64,000 bases of DNA from an uncultured Clostridia bacterium. GTDB lineage: Bacteria > Bacillota > Clostridia > Christensenellales > Borkfalkiaceae. Shown here piece by piece: positions 19,876 through 28,685 of this stretch. The DNA lies in contig CAMWME010000005.1 in NCBI GenBank assembly GCA_947175325.1, positions 20,960 to 84,959 of the forward strand, in the 5' to 3' direction. The position numbers and the translations under genes were made by a program. Under the pieces are notes generated by a model, which was given only the letters and a program-made list of their open reading frames with translations, was not told where the DNA came from and did not search any database. Within the stretch, counting starts at the first letter, position 1, and the number at the start of each line of letters is the position of its first letter.

Positions 19876-19926
19876 ATTATAAAATGTAGTCATATTATTG
19901 ACAATAATCTGTTTTTAGACTATACT
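19876..19926. promoter_or_regulatory. Overlapping divergent promoters on a single palindrome
   Basis: ATTATTG-A-CAATAAT (19894-19908). Plus: TTGACA 19898-19903, 17 bp, TATACT 19921-19926. Minus: TTGTCA 19899-19904, 17 bp, TATAAT 19876-19881. Confidence 0.85.
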
Positions 19927-19957
19927 TTCTGTTATTAACTACTAAGGAGAAAAACAA

Positions 19958-20155
19958 ATGGACAAGACACCCGAAGAAAGGGAAGAAATTATCAAAGCTA
20001 TAATGGAAGGCAAGGTTAAGAAGGACGAATTTTTAGCCGATATATTTATCGCGTTAAAAGATTGTATTGTGGGTAAGCACGAGCAAGTTGGTAACAAAAT
20101 AATAATAAAGCTTTATAACGGGCAGAAATTTGAGCTTGTACTGAATGAAGTTTAA
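19958..20155 (+). CDS. Hypothetical small protein (65 aa) divergent from the XRE regulator
   Basis: SD AAGGAG then MDKTPEEREEIIKAIMEGKVKKDEFLADIFIALKDC... Confidence 0.75.
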   Translation: MDKTPEEREEIIKAIMEGKVKKDEFLADIFIALKDCIVGKHEQVGNKIIIKLYNGQKFELVLNEV

Positions 20156-20229
20156 ACAAATTTTAAACTTTAACTTGCAATTTGCAATATAATAGGATAT
20201 AATAGTTATACTTATTTTAGGAGTGCGAA

Positions 20230-20265
20230 ATGGACGTTCCGGATAGTTGTAACTTAATATTATAG
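20230..20265 (+). CDS. Putative 11-aa leader peptide upstream of corA (MDVPDSCNLIL)
   Basis: SD TAGGAG 7 nt before ATG; downstream of TTGCAA-17-TATAAT; stop just before a potential antiterminator arm. Confidence 0.5.
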   Translation: MDVPDSCNLIL

Positions 20266-20298
20266 TGAATTAATTCCGTACAGAAGCGTAGATTCGTA

Positions 20299-20328
20299 GT
20301 GCACGGAATTGTTCCGTGCATTTTTTTT
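20299..20328 (+). terminator. Intrinsic terminator/attenuator upstream of corA
   Basis: TGCACGGAA-TTG-TTCCGTGCA followed by T8; AATTCCGT at 20272-20279 can pair with ACGGAATT at 20303-20310. Confidence 0.8.
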
Positions 20329-20351
20329 GACGAATTTACAAGGAGGGACTT

Positions 20352-21356
20352 ATGGTAAAGTATTTTTTCTCTGCCGCTGACGGAAAGTTGGAAAGGTCCG
20401 AAAAGTTTATAAAGAATTGCTGGGTTGACATGGTTGACCCCACCGACGACGAGTGCGAGGACGTTGCCGCAATCACGGGCGTGCCCGAAGATATGATTAA
20501 AGCCGCATTGGACGAACAAGAGCGCGCGCGTTCGGAATTTGACGAGGGCTGCAGCATGTTCGTCGTTGACTGCCCCATTATGGAGGAGGGCGCGAACGGC
20601 GACAGCTACACCACCCTACCCCTTTCAATAATTTATAATTCCGAGTGTATAATAACCGTTAGCCTTAAAGGCAACACCGTTTTGAAGGAGTTTATTACGG
20701 GCAGAGAGCGCGTTTTTTGCGACAAGCCCGTACATTTCGCCCTTACCTTTATGCTGAATAACGCGAAAAGGTTTTTGTACTGCCTTAAACAGATAGACAG
20801 AAAAAACCACCGCATTCAGAACGAGGTGGGCAAAAATATGAAAAACACCGAAATTATTCAGCTTTTGGATTTGCAGAACTCGCTGGTTTACTTTTCCACC
20901 TCTTTGACGGCGAACGAGAGGGTACACGCGAAGCTTTCAAAGGTTGAGGGTGTGAAGGGACACGAGGATTACGAGGACCTTTACGAAGACGTCAGCATAG
21001 AAAATAAACAAGCTATTGAAACTTGTAATATATACAAGAATATTTTAAGCGTTACGATGGACGCGTACGGCTCGGTTATTTCCAACAACTCAAACGACTC
21101 GATGCGTAAGCTTACGATTATAACGGTACTTCTTGCAGTGCCCACGATGATTGCGGGGTTCTGGGGAATGAATATGCCCGTACCCGGCGAAACCGGCGTA
21201 AGCTTTTTGCAGACGGGTTGGTTCTGGCTGGTGGTGTTCGGGACGGTAATACTTACTGCGGCGATTGCGCTTATTATCGTCAAGGGCAACCCGTTTAAGC
21301 GGGCAAACAAGCCGAAAAAACGGAAAAGACGGGATAAAAAAGATAAAGACGAATAA
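20352..21356 (+). CDS. corA: CorA family divalent cation transporter
   Basis: C-terminal TMs with FWGMNMPVPG (GMN motif); 334 aa. Confidence 0.95.
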   Translation: MVKYFFSAADGKLERSEKFIKNCWVDMVDPTDDECEDVAAITGVPEDMIKAALDEQERARSEFDEGCSMFVVDCPIMEEGANGDSYTTLPLSIIYNSECIITVSLKGNTVLKEFITGRERVFCDKPVHFALTFMLNNAKRFLYCLKQIDRKNHRIQNEVGKNMKNTEIIQLLDLQNSLVYFSTSLTANERVHAKLSKVEGVKGHEDYEDLYEDVSIENKQAIETCNIYKNILSVTMDAYGSVISNNSNDSMRKLTIITVLLAVPTMIAGFWGMNMPVPGETGVSFLQTGWFWLVVFGTVILTAAIALIIVKGNPFKRANKPKKRKRRDKKDKDE

Positions 21357-21362
21357 TCAGAT

Positions 21363-21397
21363 GCGGAGCGGGTTTAATCCCCCTCCGCTTTTTTGTT
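21363..21397 (+). terminator. Intrinsic terminator after corA
   Basis: gcggagcgggtttaatccccctccgcttttttg. Confidence 0.7.
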
Positions 21398-21470
21398 GCA
21401 AAAAAATTTAATTACAAGGTTTATTTTTGTAATTTGAGGCAATAACAAACGTAACGAGGAGGGTTTAGCG

Positions 21471-21890
21471 ATGCGACTTGCAAGACTGCTTTTTTTGACG
21501 ATATCAGCTGTATTCGTACTTATGGCAGTGGCTTTTATGCCGCAAGACTTATGCTTTGAAAGCGGCGGCACCTATACCTTCTACTGCGGAACGAGCTCGG
21601 CAGACTGCAAAATCGTAACCGTAAAAAATTTTGCAAAGGCGCAAAAGCTTTGCCTTAAAAACGTTTGCGGGGAAAGCACGGATTACGAGGACTTCGATTT
21701 GGAAAGCTTTTTAAAGAGCGTTGACGGAAAAGTCGTGTTCGAAGAAAAATTTTCGGACGGGGTCAACTACTACTGCACGGCAGATTTGCCATATTCCGTA
21801 AAACTTAACAACCAGAAGATAAATCTGCATATAGCCGTTAAGGGCAATGCGGCAAGAGTGGCTTCACCGATAATTTTCGGCGGATACTGA
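21471..21890 (+). CDS. Hypothetical exported protein, YwmB-like position before a SpoIIQ-like gene
   Basis: N-terminal signal/TM; immediately upstream of an M23 protein resembling SpoIIQ. Confidence 0.5.
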   Translation: MRLARLLFLTISAVFVLMAVAFMPQDLCFESGGTYTFYCGTSSADCKIVTVKNFAKAQKLCLKNVCGESTDYEDFDLESFLKSVDGKVVFEEKFSDGVNYYCTADLPYSVKLNNQKINLHIAVKGNAARVASPIIFGGY

Positions 21891-21938
21891 ATAAAAGGCT
21901 TAAATGCTGTCAAGAAAATATAAAAAGGAGTTAAAAAA

Positions 21939-22574
21939 ATGAAAAACAAGCAAAAAACCCAACCTACGAAGAAAAGAATATTTACGTACTACCTCATTTT
22001 GGCGGCTTGCCTTTTGGTGATTGCCGCTATAACCGTCGGTATCGTGTTCGGCGTTAAACCCACGACCACTGGCAACCCCACCATTGACAATAGTCAGACC
22101 GAGGACCCCAAGCCCCCCGTTAAGGACCCCGAAGAGCCCACCGTGGACACTTCTTCCAAGTATGAATTTATCACGCCCGTGAAGAACGTGGTAGTTTCTC
22201 AAGCGCAAGTATTCTGGCACAACAAGACCTTGAACATCTTCCGCTTGCATCAAGGTATGGACTTCCAGTGCAATGCGGGAACGGAAGTTCTTGCAGCCGT
22301 TGACGGCACCGTTAAAAGCGTTTACACGAACGACAGACTTTACGGCGCCATGATAGAAATCGAGCACGCTAACGGTATTACCACCGTTTACAAGTTCGTT
22401 GAGCCCAACGAGACCTTGAGGGCGGGTGCAACGGTAAACCGCGGCGACGTTATTGCCAAGGTTGCGGCGGCAACGGGTGCCGAGAACGCGGACGGCGACC
22501 ACTTGCACTTCGAGGTTTACAAAAACAACAGAATGCAGAATCCCGACACGTATCTTAAACTGTTATCCAAATAA
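21939..22574 (+). CDS. Membrane-anchored M23 (LytM) peptidase, SpoIIQ-like
   Basis: One N-terminal TM; HQGMDFQC (HxxxD) and DHLHFEVY (HxH). Confidence 0.85.
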   Translation: MKNKQKTQPTKKRIFTYYLILAACLLVIAAITVGIVFGVKPTTTGNPTIDNSQTEDPKPPVKDPEEPTVDTSSKYEFITPVKNVVVSQAQVFWHNKTLNIFRLHQGMDFQCNAGTEVLAAVDGTVKSVYTNDRLYGAMIEIEHANGITTVYKFVEPNETLRAGATVNRGDVIAKVAAATGAENADGDHLHFEVYKNNRMQNPDTYLKLLSK

Positions 22575-22587
22575 TTTTACCCCCATT

Positions 22588-22628
22588 GTAAAGCGCCCGC
22601 CGAGATACTTTTCGGCGGGCGCTTTTAT
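22588..22628 (+). terminator. Intrinsic terminator
   Basis: aaagcgcccgccgagatacttttcggcgggcgctttt. Confidence 0.85.
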
Positions 22629-22630
22629 AA

Positions 22631-22780
22631 TTGTTAAATAATAAAGAAAAATGTTAATTATGATAAAATATTACATTTAACATTTTTAAATATGTTAAGT
22701 TAACATAAATTATCTAAATTAACATAATATAGTGTTACAAAGTAACAAAATTTAAATTTTAAAATTTTTCGTAAATGTTA
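22631..22780. promoter_or_regulatory. Cluster of ATGTTAA/TTAACAT half-sites upstream of a small-ORF promoter
   Basis: Exact sites at 22651, 22677, 22692, 22700 (palindrome ATGTTAAGTTAACAT), 22719; variants at 22631 and 22775; GTTACAAAGTAAC 22734-22746. Confidence 0.65.
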
Positions 22781-22809
22781 TTGACTAACAAAAAAACCGG
22801 TGCTATACT
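22781..22809 (+). promoter_or_regulatory. Sigma-A-type promoter of the 30-codon small ORF
   Basis: TTGACT (22781-22786), 17 bp, TATACT (22804-22809). Confidence 0.8.
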
Positions 22810-22841
22810 TCGGGTGCAAAATGAGTTCGGGAGGTAAAAAA

Positions 22842-22934
22842 ATGATTTACGATTCATTAAACGAGCTTGACGAAAGAGTTGAAAACTACGGTGTTTCGCT
22901 TTTAAGTTACGTTGCATTGAACTGTGCAAGATAA
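22842..22934 (+). CDS. Small ORF, 30 aa: MIYDSLNELDERVENYGVSLLSYVALNCAR
   Basis: SD GGGAGG 7 nt upstream of ATG; strong promoter; below the ORF-track length cut-off. Confidence 0.6.
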   Translation: MIYDSLNELDERVENYGVSLLSYVALNCAR

Positions 22935-23025
22935 GCGTTCAGCTTAACCGAGTAGCTTAATTACGAAAGCTCTTAACTTTCAAAAACACAAAAGTTATAG
23001 ATTTACTAAACTTTAAAATAATATA

Positions 23026-23060
23026 AGGCCGCGGCAATTTTATTGCCGCGGCCGTTTTGT
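23026..23060. terminator. Bidirectional intrinsic terminator
   Basis: ggccgcggcaattttattgccgcggccgttttgtt. Confidence 0.8.
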
Positions 23061-24406
23061 TAAATTTGCGATAGAATTTCGGGCGTTAACCCCGAGTAGT
23101 TGATTACGGCGCACCCCTCTACCCCCGCCATCGGCGCAAGAAGGTAATCCGAAAGGCACTTGATTTTTATTCCTCGGGCAGCGGCAACCGACTTAATTTG
23201 CCCGTCTGACTGCGCGTCGGGGAATTTGGCTATTACGTGAAGTCCGCTGCCCGTGTCAAGCACCTCACACCTTTCGGGCAAAGATGCAAGCTTTTTCAAA
23301 AGCGCGCCGTGGACCGTTCGGTAGTAGTTTTTTAATCGGTTTAGGTGCCGCTCGAAGTAGCCGCCGTCAAGCATTTTAGCGAGCGCCTTTTGCTCGAACA
23401 GCGGCACGAAGCTTGCCGACGAGGAAAAGATTTGTAAAAACCTATCGTACAGCGCGGGCGGAAGGACCATGTAGCCCATTCTCATTGACGGCGCAAGGCT
23501 TTTGGAGAAGGTGTTCATATAGATTACTTTTTCGGGGCACAGCCCGCACATACACTGCAAGGGCTTACCCGTTAGGCGGAACTCGCTGTCGTACTCGTCC
23601 TCAATGACGTAGCCGCCGCTTCGCTTTGCCCACTCGATAAGGCGCGAGCGGGCGGAAACGGGCATTACCGCGCCCGTGGGGAACTGGTGGGACGGCGAAA
23701 CGTGAGCAACGTGCGCTTCGCTTTTTTCAAGAACGGAAACGTCGATACCCGTATCTGTGACGCCTACGGGAAGGCAGCGTGCGCCGTTCAAAGCGTAGGT
23801 AGAAGAAATTTTACCGTAGCCCGGGTTTTCAACGGCGTAAAGCTTATCCCGCCCGAGAAGCTGAACTATAACGCCGTACAGATGCTCTGCGCCCGCGCCT
23901 ACGACGATATAGCGCGGGTCCACGTCTATCCCGCGCGAGCGGTAAAGATACGCCGCCACGGCGCTTTTAAGCCCCTTGTCGCCGTCGCACGGAACGCGCT
24001 CCAAAAGATGCTCGCCGCAGTCTGACAAAACCGAGCGTATAAGCCGCGCCCATACCGAAAACGGGAACATATTCGGGGGGGTATTGCCGTGGACGAGGTC
24101 AATTTTGAAGTTTTCTTCTTGCTCGATTTCTGTATAATTTGAGGCGGCTTTGCGTTCTTCTTTAAGCCCCTCCGCCACCTTTTCGGCGTAGAAGCCGCTG
24201 CGCTCCTTCGAGCGGATATAGCCCTCGGCAAGCAGCTGGTCGTAGGCAAGTTGAACGGTTACGACGCTTACGCCAAGCTCAGCGGCGAATGCGCGCTTGG
24301 AAGGGAGCCTCTCCCCCGCCTTTATTTTACCGCGCAAAATATCGTCGCGCACGCAAGAATATAACGTGTAGTATTTGTTTTTACCTTTTAAGTCGTAGTT
24401 GTACAT
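23060..24406 (-). CDS. MocR-type (GntR HTH plus class I aminotransferase) transcriptional regulator, PdxR-like
   Basis: N-terminal GERLPSKRAFAAELGVSVVTVQLAYDQLLAEGYI; C-terminal fold I domain with PLP lysine in MNTFSKSLAPSMRMGYMVLP. Confidence 0.94.
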   Translation of the reverse strand: MYNYDLKGKNKYYTLYSCVRDDILRGKIKAGERLPSKRAFAAELGVSVVTVQLAYDQLLAEGYIRSKERSGFYAEKVAEGLKEERKAASNYTEIEQEENFKIDLVHGNTPPNMFPFSVWARLIRSVLSDCGEHLLERVPCDGDKGLKSAVAAYLYRSRGIDVDPRYIVVGAGAEHLYGVIVQLLGRDKLYAVENPGYGKISSTYALNGARCLPVGVTDTGIDVSVLEKSEAHVAHVSPSHQFPTGAVMPVSARSRLIEWAKRSGGYVIEDEYDSEFRLTGKPLQCMCGLCPEKVIYMNTFSKSLAPSMRMGYMVLPPALYDRFLQIFSSSASFVPLFEQKALAKMLDGGYFERHLNRLKNYYRTVHGALLKKLASLPERCEVLDTGSGLHVIAKFPDAQSDGQIKSVAAARGIKIKCLSDYLLAPMAGVEGCAVINYSGLTPEILSQI

Positions 24407-24478
24407 ATCTGGTATTATAAAATTATATTAAATTGATTATTCTAATAACACCAAACGGTTGATATAATAGGTAACGCT

Positions 24479-25153
24479 ATGGTTAAAAACAAAAAGAAAA
24501 AAGTTTTATTTACCACTAAGTGGCTGACTTATACTGCGCTAATGACCGCGCTTGTGGTTGCAACGGGGTACATACCGGGGATACCCGTGCTTACGGGCAA
24601 AATCTATTGGTGCGACTTTGCCATATACACAGCCGCGTATATTTTGGACCCGTTGGCGGCGACGATAGTCGGCGGTATAGGAACGACGTTTTTCGATTTG
24701 TTCGGAATAAACGGCACGGCGTACAACGCAATACCATCGCTTATAATTCACGGTATGCAAGGGCTGTTTGCTTCTTTGATTTTTATGGTATTGAAGAAGT
24801 ATTTCAATAAGGCGGACAGCAACAAGCGTGAGGGTGTAATTGCCGTTATTTCAAGCATATTGCCGGCCCTTTGGGTAATTTTAGGCTATTTTATAAAGCG
24901 TATAACGTGGGAAACTCTTGCACCCGAAGTTGCCGTTTTGAAGATGCCCGCAAACGTTTTACAAGAAATTATCGGCATCACCGTTGCGATTATAATATGT
25001 TACGTATGCAGATTTAAACGACAGCTTAAACGCGCCCACCTTTTGCCCGATTTTAAGGGTGAGATTTTAGATAAGGGTGAAAAGGTTGAAGCCGTGAATA
25101 CGGAAAGCAATAACTTGACAACCCAAGATACTGACGAGAATACAGAGAATTAG
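24479..25153 (+). CDS. ECF transporter substrate-binding (S) component, possible B6-vitamer transporter
   Basis: TKWLTYTALMTALVVATGYIPG...; divergent from the MocR regulator. Confidence 0.75.
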   Translation: MVKNKKKKVLFTTKWLTYTALMTALVVATGYIPGIPVLTGKIYWCDFAIYTAAYILDPLAATIVGGIGTTFFDLFGINGTAYNAIPSLIIHGMQGLFASLIFMVLKKYFNKADSNKREGVIAVISSILPALWVILGYFIKRITWETLAPEVAVLKMPANVLQEIIGITVAIIICYVCRFKRQLKRAHLLPDFKGEILDKGEKVEAVNTESNNLTTQDTDENTEN

Positions 25154-25160
25154 TTTTATT

Positions 25161-25197
25161 TTAAAAGCCCCGCGGCGGTTGCCGCGGGGCTCTTTTA
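25161..25197. terminator. Bidirectional intrinsic terminator
   Basis: aaaagccccgcggcggttgccgcggggctctttt. Confidence 0.85.
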
Positions 25198-26307
25198 TTA
25201 GTCGTTGCTGCGTTTACTACCCTTTAAAGAGTTGGAAGAAATGTTTTCAAGTATCCCCGTATGGAGAAGTTTTTTGGTCTTTTTCAGTTTATAATCATCC
25301 ACCGCTTGCTCGATAACGGCGTTTAATACGGCGAAAAAGTCCTTAAAACCGCTTGAAAGCAGATAATACGACAGCGAGCCCGGAACGGTGTTCACCTCGC
25401 TTAAATAGACCTCGCCGCCACTGATTATGTAATCGAATCGGACGATGCCGCGCATATTTAAATCGGAATAAACCTTGCGGGTAGTATCCTTTATTAGTTT
25501 AGCAGTTTCTGCGGGAATGTCGGCGGGAAGAACGCTTTTGCCTCCGCCTTGGTACTTATCCTCAAAGCTTAGGATATCGCCGCCCGAGATGGCCTCCTCA
25601 CACTCAGAAGTTACGACTTCGCCGCCGTGAAAGTATGCGGCGCAATTTATTTCGCGGCGGTTTTCAAGATACTTTTCAACTATTACCGCGCTATCGTAAA
25701 TTAAAGCAGTTTGCACGGCGGATTGCAACTGTTTGAGGTCGTTTACCTTTTCTATGCCTATGCTCGAACCGAGGGTTACGGGCTTAACGATAAGCGGAAA
25801 CTGCGGCATATTATGGGGACAATCGACTTCTTCAAGGGTTTTTATATATATGTATTCCGCCGTTTTTACGCCCAAAGCCGACAAAATGAGCTTGGTTAAA
25901 TACTTATCCATAAACAGCGAGGATTCGAAAATACCGGCGCTTGCAAGGGGTATATCCGCAATTTCAAAAAGCCCGCTGACGGCGCCCCCCTCACCCGTGC
26001 CGCCGTGGCAACAGTTGAGTGCGGCGTCCGCTTTTATGAACTTTTTCATTCTGCCCTTTTTATTGAAAAGGTACACCCCGCCGTTTGCAACTACTGCTTT
26101 GGGGAAGGTGCGGAAAGTATCGGTTTTAAAGTTATTTACGTCGGCAAGCTGCGGCGAGCAATAGGTTGAACCGTCTTGCGCGATATACACGGGAATTACC
26201 GTGTGCCCGCCGTTTTTTAAAATATTTGCCGCCATAGTGCCCGTGATGACGGACACCTCGTTCTCGTTAGATACGCCGCCGAACACGACGATTATATTTT
26301 TTGACAT
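25198..26307 (-). CDS. ddl: D-alanine--D-alanine ligase
   Basis: VFGGVSNENEVSVITG; LPLIVKPVTLGSSIGIEKV; RFDYIISGGEVYLSEVNTVPG. Confidence 0.95.
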   Translation of the reverse strand: MSKNIIVVFGGVSNENEVSVITGTMAANILKNGGHTVIPVYIAQDGSTYCSPQLADVNNFKTDTFRTFPKAVVANGGVYLFNKKGRMKKFIKADAALNCCHGGTGEGGAVSGLFEIADIPLASAGIFESSLFMDKYLTKLILSALGVKTAEYIYIKTLEEVDCPHNMPQFPLIVKPVTLGSSIGIEKVNDLKQLQSAVQTALIYDSAVIVEKYLENRREINCAAYFHGGEVVTSECEEAISGGDILSFEDKYQGGGKSVLPADIPAETAKLIKDTTRKVYSDLNMRGIVRFDYIISGGEVYLSEVNTVPGSLSYYLLSSGFKDFFAVLNAVIEQAVDDYKLKKTKKLLHTGILENISSNSLKGSKRSND

Positions 26308-26369
26308 AAAAAATCACCTCCGCTAGTTTCTTTAGCTTTGGTGTTTTTTTAAGCCTATTTTATTCGTTT

Positions 26370-27962
26370 TTAATATATATCGGGTAAATCGTTGAGGAAA
26401 AGCACCGTATCGCCGTCTTGAAGAATGGTTTTAAGTTCCTCTTGTGCGGCGTTAAGCGTAGGAACGACTTTAAGCGTAGAAGCCTCGCCGCCATTTGCAA
26501 GATAACCGTTTTTTACGGGTGTGATTAACGTTTCGCCGACGAGGATAACGAAGTCAAGCCCGACGAGCTGCTCGCCCAAGCGGGTGTTTTCTTCTTCCTC
26601 TAAGACGCCGAGTTCGACGAGTCCGGGCGTTACTACGATTTTTCTGCCCCCGAAACTTCTTAAAACTTCCAAAGCCGCCGCCGCGCCCTTGACGTTGGAA
26701 TTGTAACCGTCGTCAAGAATGTTTACGCCGCCCGACTTTATAAGCTGAAGTCTGTGCTCGATAAAGTCGACCCCGTCGATAGCCGCAACTATTTCCTCTG
26801 CGGTCATACCTAAATTATATGCAACTTGCGCGGAAATTGCTACGTTTTCAACCGAGTGCTTACCTAAAAGGCGCGTATGCGCTTTATATGCTTTGCCGCC
26901 CAAATTGATAGTAAAAGTACTGCCTTCCGCGTTACAAACTATATCTGAAACGCACTCTAAACAGCAATTGTCCCCCGAATATGCCTCAAATAACGAGGAA
27001 CAGTCGGGTGAAATGAAGTATTTAGCGCCGCCCGCCAAAATTTCACTTTTGGCTTTGATTACGTTTTCGATACTGCCGAAGCTTTCAAGGTGCTGGGGGC
27101 AAATTCCGGTGATTACCGCAATATCCGGCGGGCAGAATTCACAAAGCTCTGCAATGTCGCCGACGTGGCGCGCGCCCATTTCCGCAATAAAAATATCGTA
27201 ATCTTTTAAATCGTTGTTGTTGATTGAAAGGGCAAGCCCCATAGGAGTGTTGTGGGAACGGGGCGTTGAAAGCACGCGGTATTTCTTAGAAAGGATATCC
27301 GTGAGAATTATTTTGCAGCTGGTTTTGCCGTAGCTGCCCGTTATGCCTATTACTTTAATATCGGAATTAGCAAGCTTTGCTTTTGCCTTTTTGACGAAGG
27401 TCTTGTTGTGGGGCACCTCGTAAATCTTATCAATTAAATTCGCAATTAGCGCTATCGGGAACATTAAAAGCGGGAACACCGACAGCGGGCAATACCTAAG
27501 CGTAGTGAAAACGTGGTTGCCCCAAACGCTGTCCCCAAAGTTTAAAAGACAGATTGCAAGGTAGGAAATAATCGCATTTACAAGCACCAAAACGACGAAA
27601 AGGCGTTTTAAGCGTGGCGTGAAGGTCAAAGGCGTTCGAAGCGCAACCCTATTATCCGCCCAAATAAACACGGAAAAGAAGATTATATACGACGCAAAGC
27701 CGATTACCGCCGACCATTCACCCGCAAAAGAAAAGCTGAGGGAAATGACGGCGCACGAAAGGGCGCATAAAAGCGTTAACAGCACGTGTCTGCCGAAAAC
27801 GAGGTTGCCCTTTTTGTGCGACCATTTTATAAGGCGCGTGCCGCTGTAGCCCGACGACTGCAATATTCCGAGCAGTCTGTAAAAACAGCCGCTGAAAAGA
27901 AGTGAAAACACGACGGCGCACAGCACGCATTCAATTGTCTTTGGAACCGAAATGAAAAACAT
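26370..27962 (-). CDS. murF: MurF-like Mur ligase with an N-terminal multi-TM region
   Basis: IGITGSYGKTSCKIILTDIL; AEMGARHVGDIAELCEFCPPDIAVITGICPQHLESFGS; about 200 aa hydrophobic N-terminus. Confidence 0.85.
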   Translation of the reverse strand: MFFISVPKTIECVLCAVVFSLLFSGCFYRLLGILQSSGYSGTRLIKWSHKKGNLVFGRHVLLTLLCALSCAVISLSFSFAGEWSAVIGFASYIIFFSVFIWADNRVALRTPLTFTPRLKRLFVVLVLVNAIISYLAICLLNFGDSVWGNHVFTTLRYCPLSVFPLLMFPIALIANLIDKIYEVPHNKTFVKKAKAKLANSDIKVIGITGSYGKTSCKIILTDILSKKYRVLSTPRSHNTPMGLALSINNNDLKDYDIFIAEMGARHVGDIAELCEFCPPDIAVITGICPQHLESFGSIENVIKAKSEILAGGAKYFISPDCSSLFEAYSGDNCCLECVSDIVCNAEGSTFTINLGGKAYKAHTRLLGKHSVENVAISAQVAYNLGMTAEEIVAAIDGVDFIEHRLQLIKSGGVNILDDGYNSNVKGAAAALEVLRSFGGRKIVVTPGLVELGVLEEEENTRLGEQLVGLDFVILVGETLITPVKNGYLANGGEASTLKVVPTLNAAQEELKTILQDGDTVLFLNDLPDIY

Positions 27963-28642
27963 TATCTCTCCGTTAAAAATTCGAACAGCTTAAAATTGAA
28001 TTCTTGGGGACGTTCTGAAAAACAGAAATGCCCGCCCTCCATTATATCGAGCGTACTATTGGGAATAAGCGAATTGAAGGTTGCTCCTTCTTCTGTCGGG
28101 GGCGTGACCGTATCGTCCTTGCCGTATATTAATAAGGTAGGAACGGATATCTTTGAGGCGCAGCCCTTTAAATCTTCGTTGACGATTTTTTTAAAGCTTT
28201 GCTTCATCAACGGCGAAAGTGATTTATACTCTTCACTTCCGAAGTGCTTTTCCGCGAACCTCGGAAACAGCTTTTTTACCCGCCGATAACGCGTTATTTG
28301 GCGCATATATTGGGGTGTACGGGGTTTTACGAGCCCAGCGCCGCCCGTTATGACTAGCTTTTTTATCCGCGTATTTTCAACTGAAAAAAGCTTTAGGGCA
28401 ACCCTTGCGCCGAACGAATGGGCTAAAACGTACGGGCACTTTAAACCCGCTTGGTCCATAAATTTTAAAAGCCAGTCCGCGTATTCTTTTACGCCCCACG
28501 CCTCTTCACAAGGCTCGCTTGCGCCGAAGCACGGGAAGTCCACCGCAGTTACGCAGAAGTAGTTTTTTAAGAAATTTATCTGATAGTAAAAGCTTTCCTT
28601 TTTAGAACCGTAGCCGTGCAGAAGAAGTATATCTTCCCCCAC
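27962..28642 (-). CDS. Alpha/beta hydrolase
   Basis: LLLHGYGSKKESFYYQ; YVLAHSFGARVALKL; GKDDTVTP; GGHFCF. Confidence 0.93.
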   Translation of the reverse strand: MGEDILLLHGYGSKKESFYYQINFLKNYFCVTAVDFPCFGASEPCEEAWGVKEYADWLLKFMDQAGLKCPYVLAHSFGARVALKLFSVENTRIKKLVITGGAGLVKPRTPQYMRQITRYRRVKKLFPRFAEKHFGSEEYKSLSPLMKQSFKKIVNEDLKGCASKISVPTLLIYGKDDTVTPPTEEGATFNSLIPNSTLDIMEGGHFCFSERPQEFNFKLFEFLTER

Positions 28643-28685
28643 GCCGCATCTTGAAAAGGATACGAATTTACCGTCTATAAAAATG

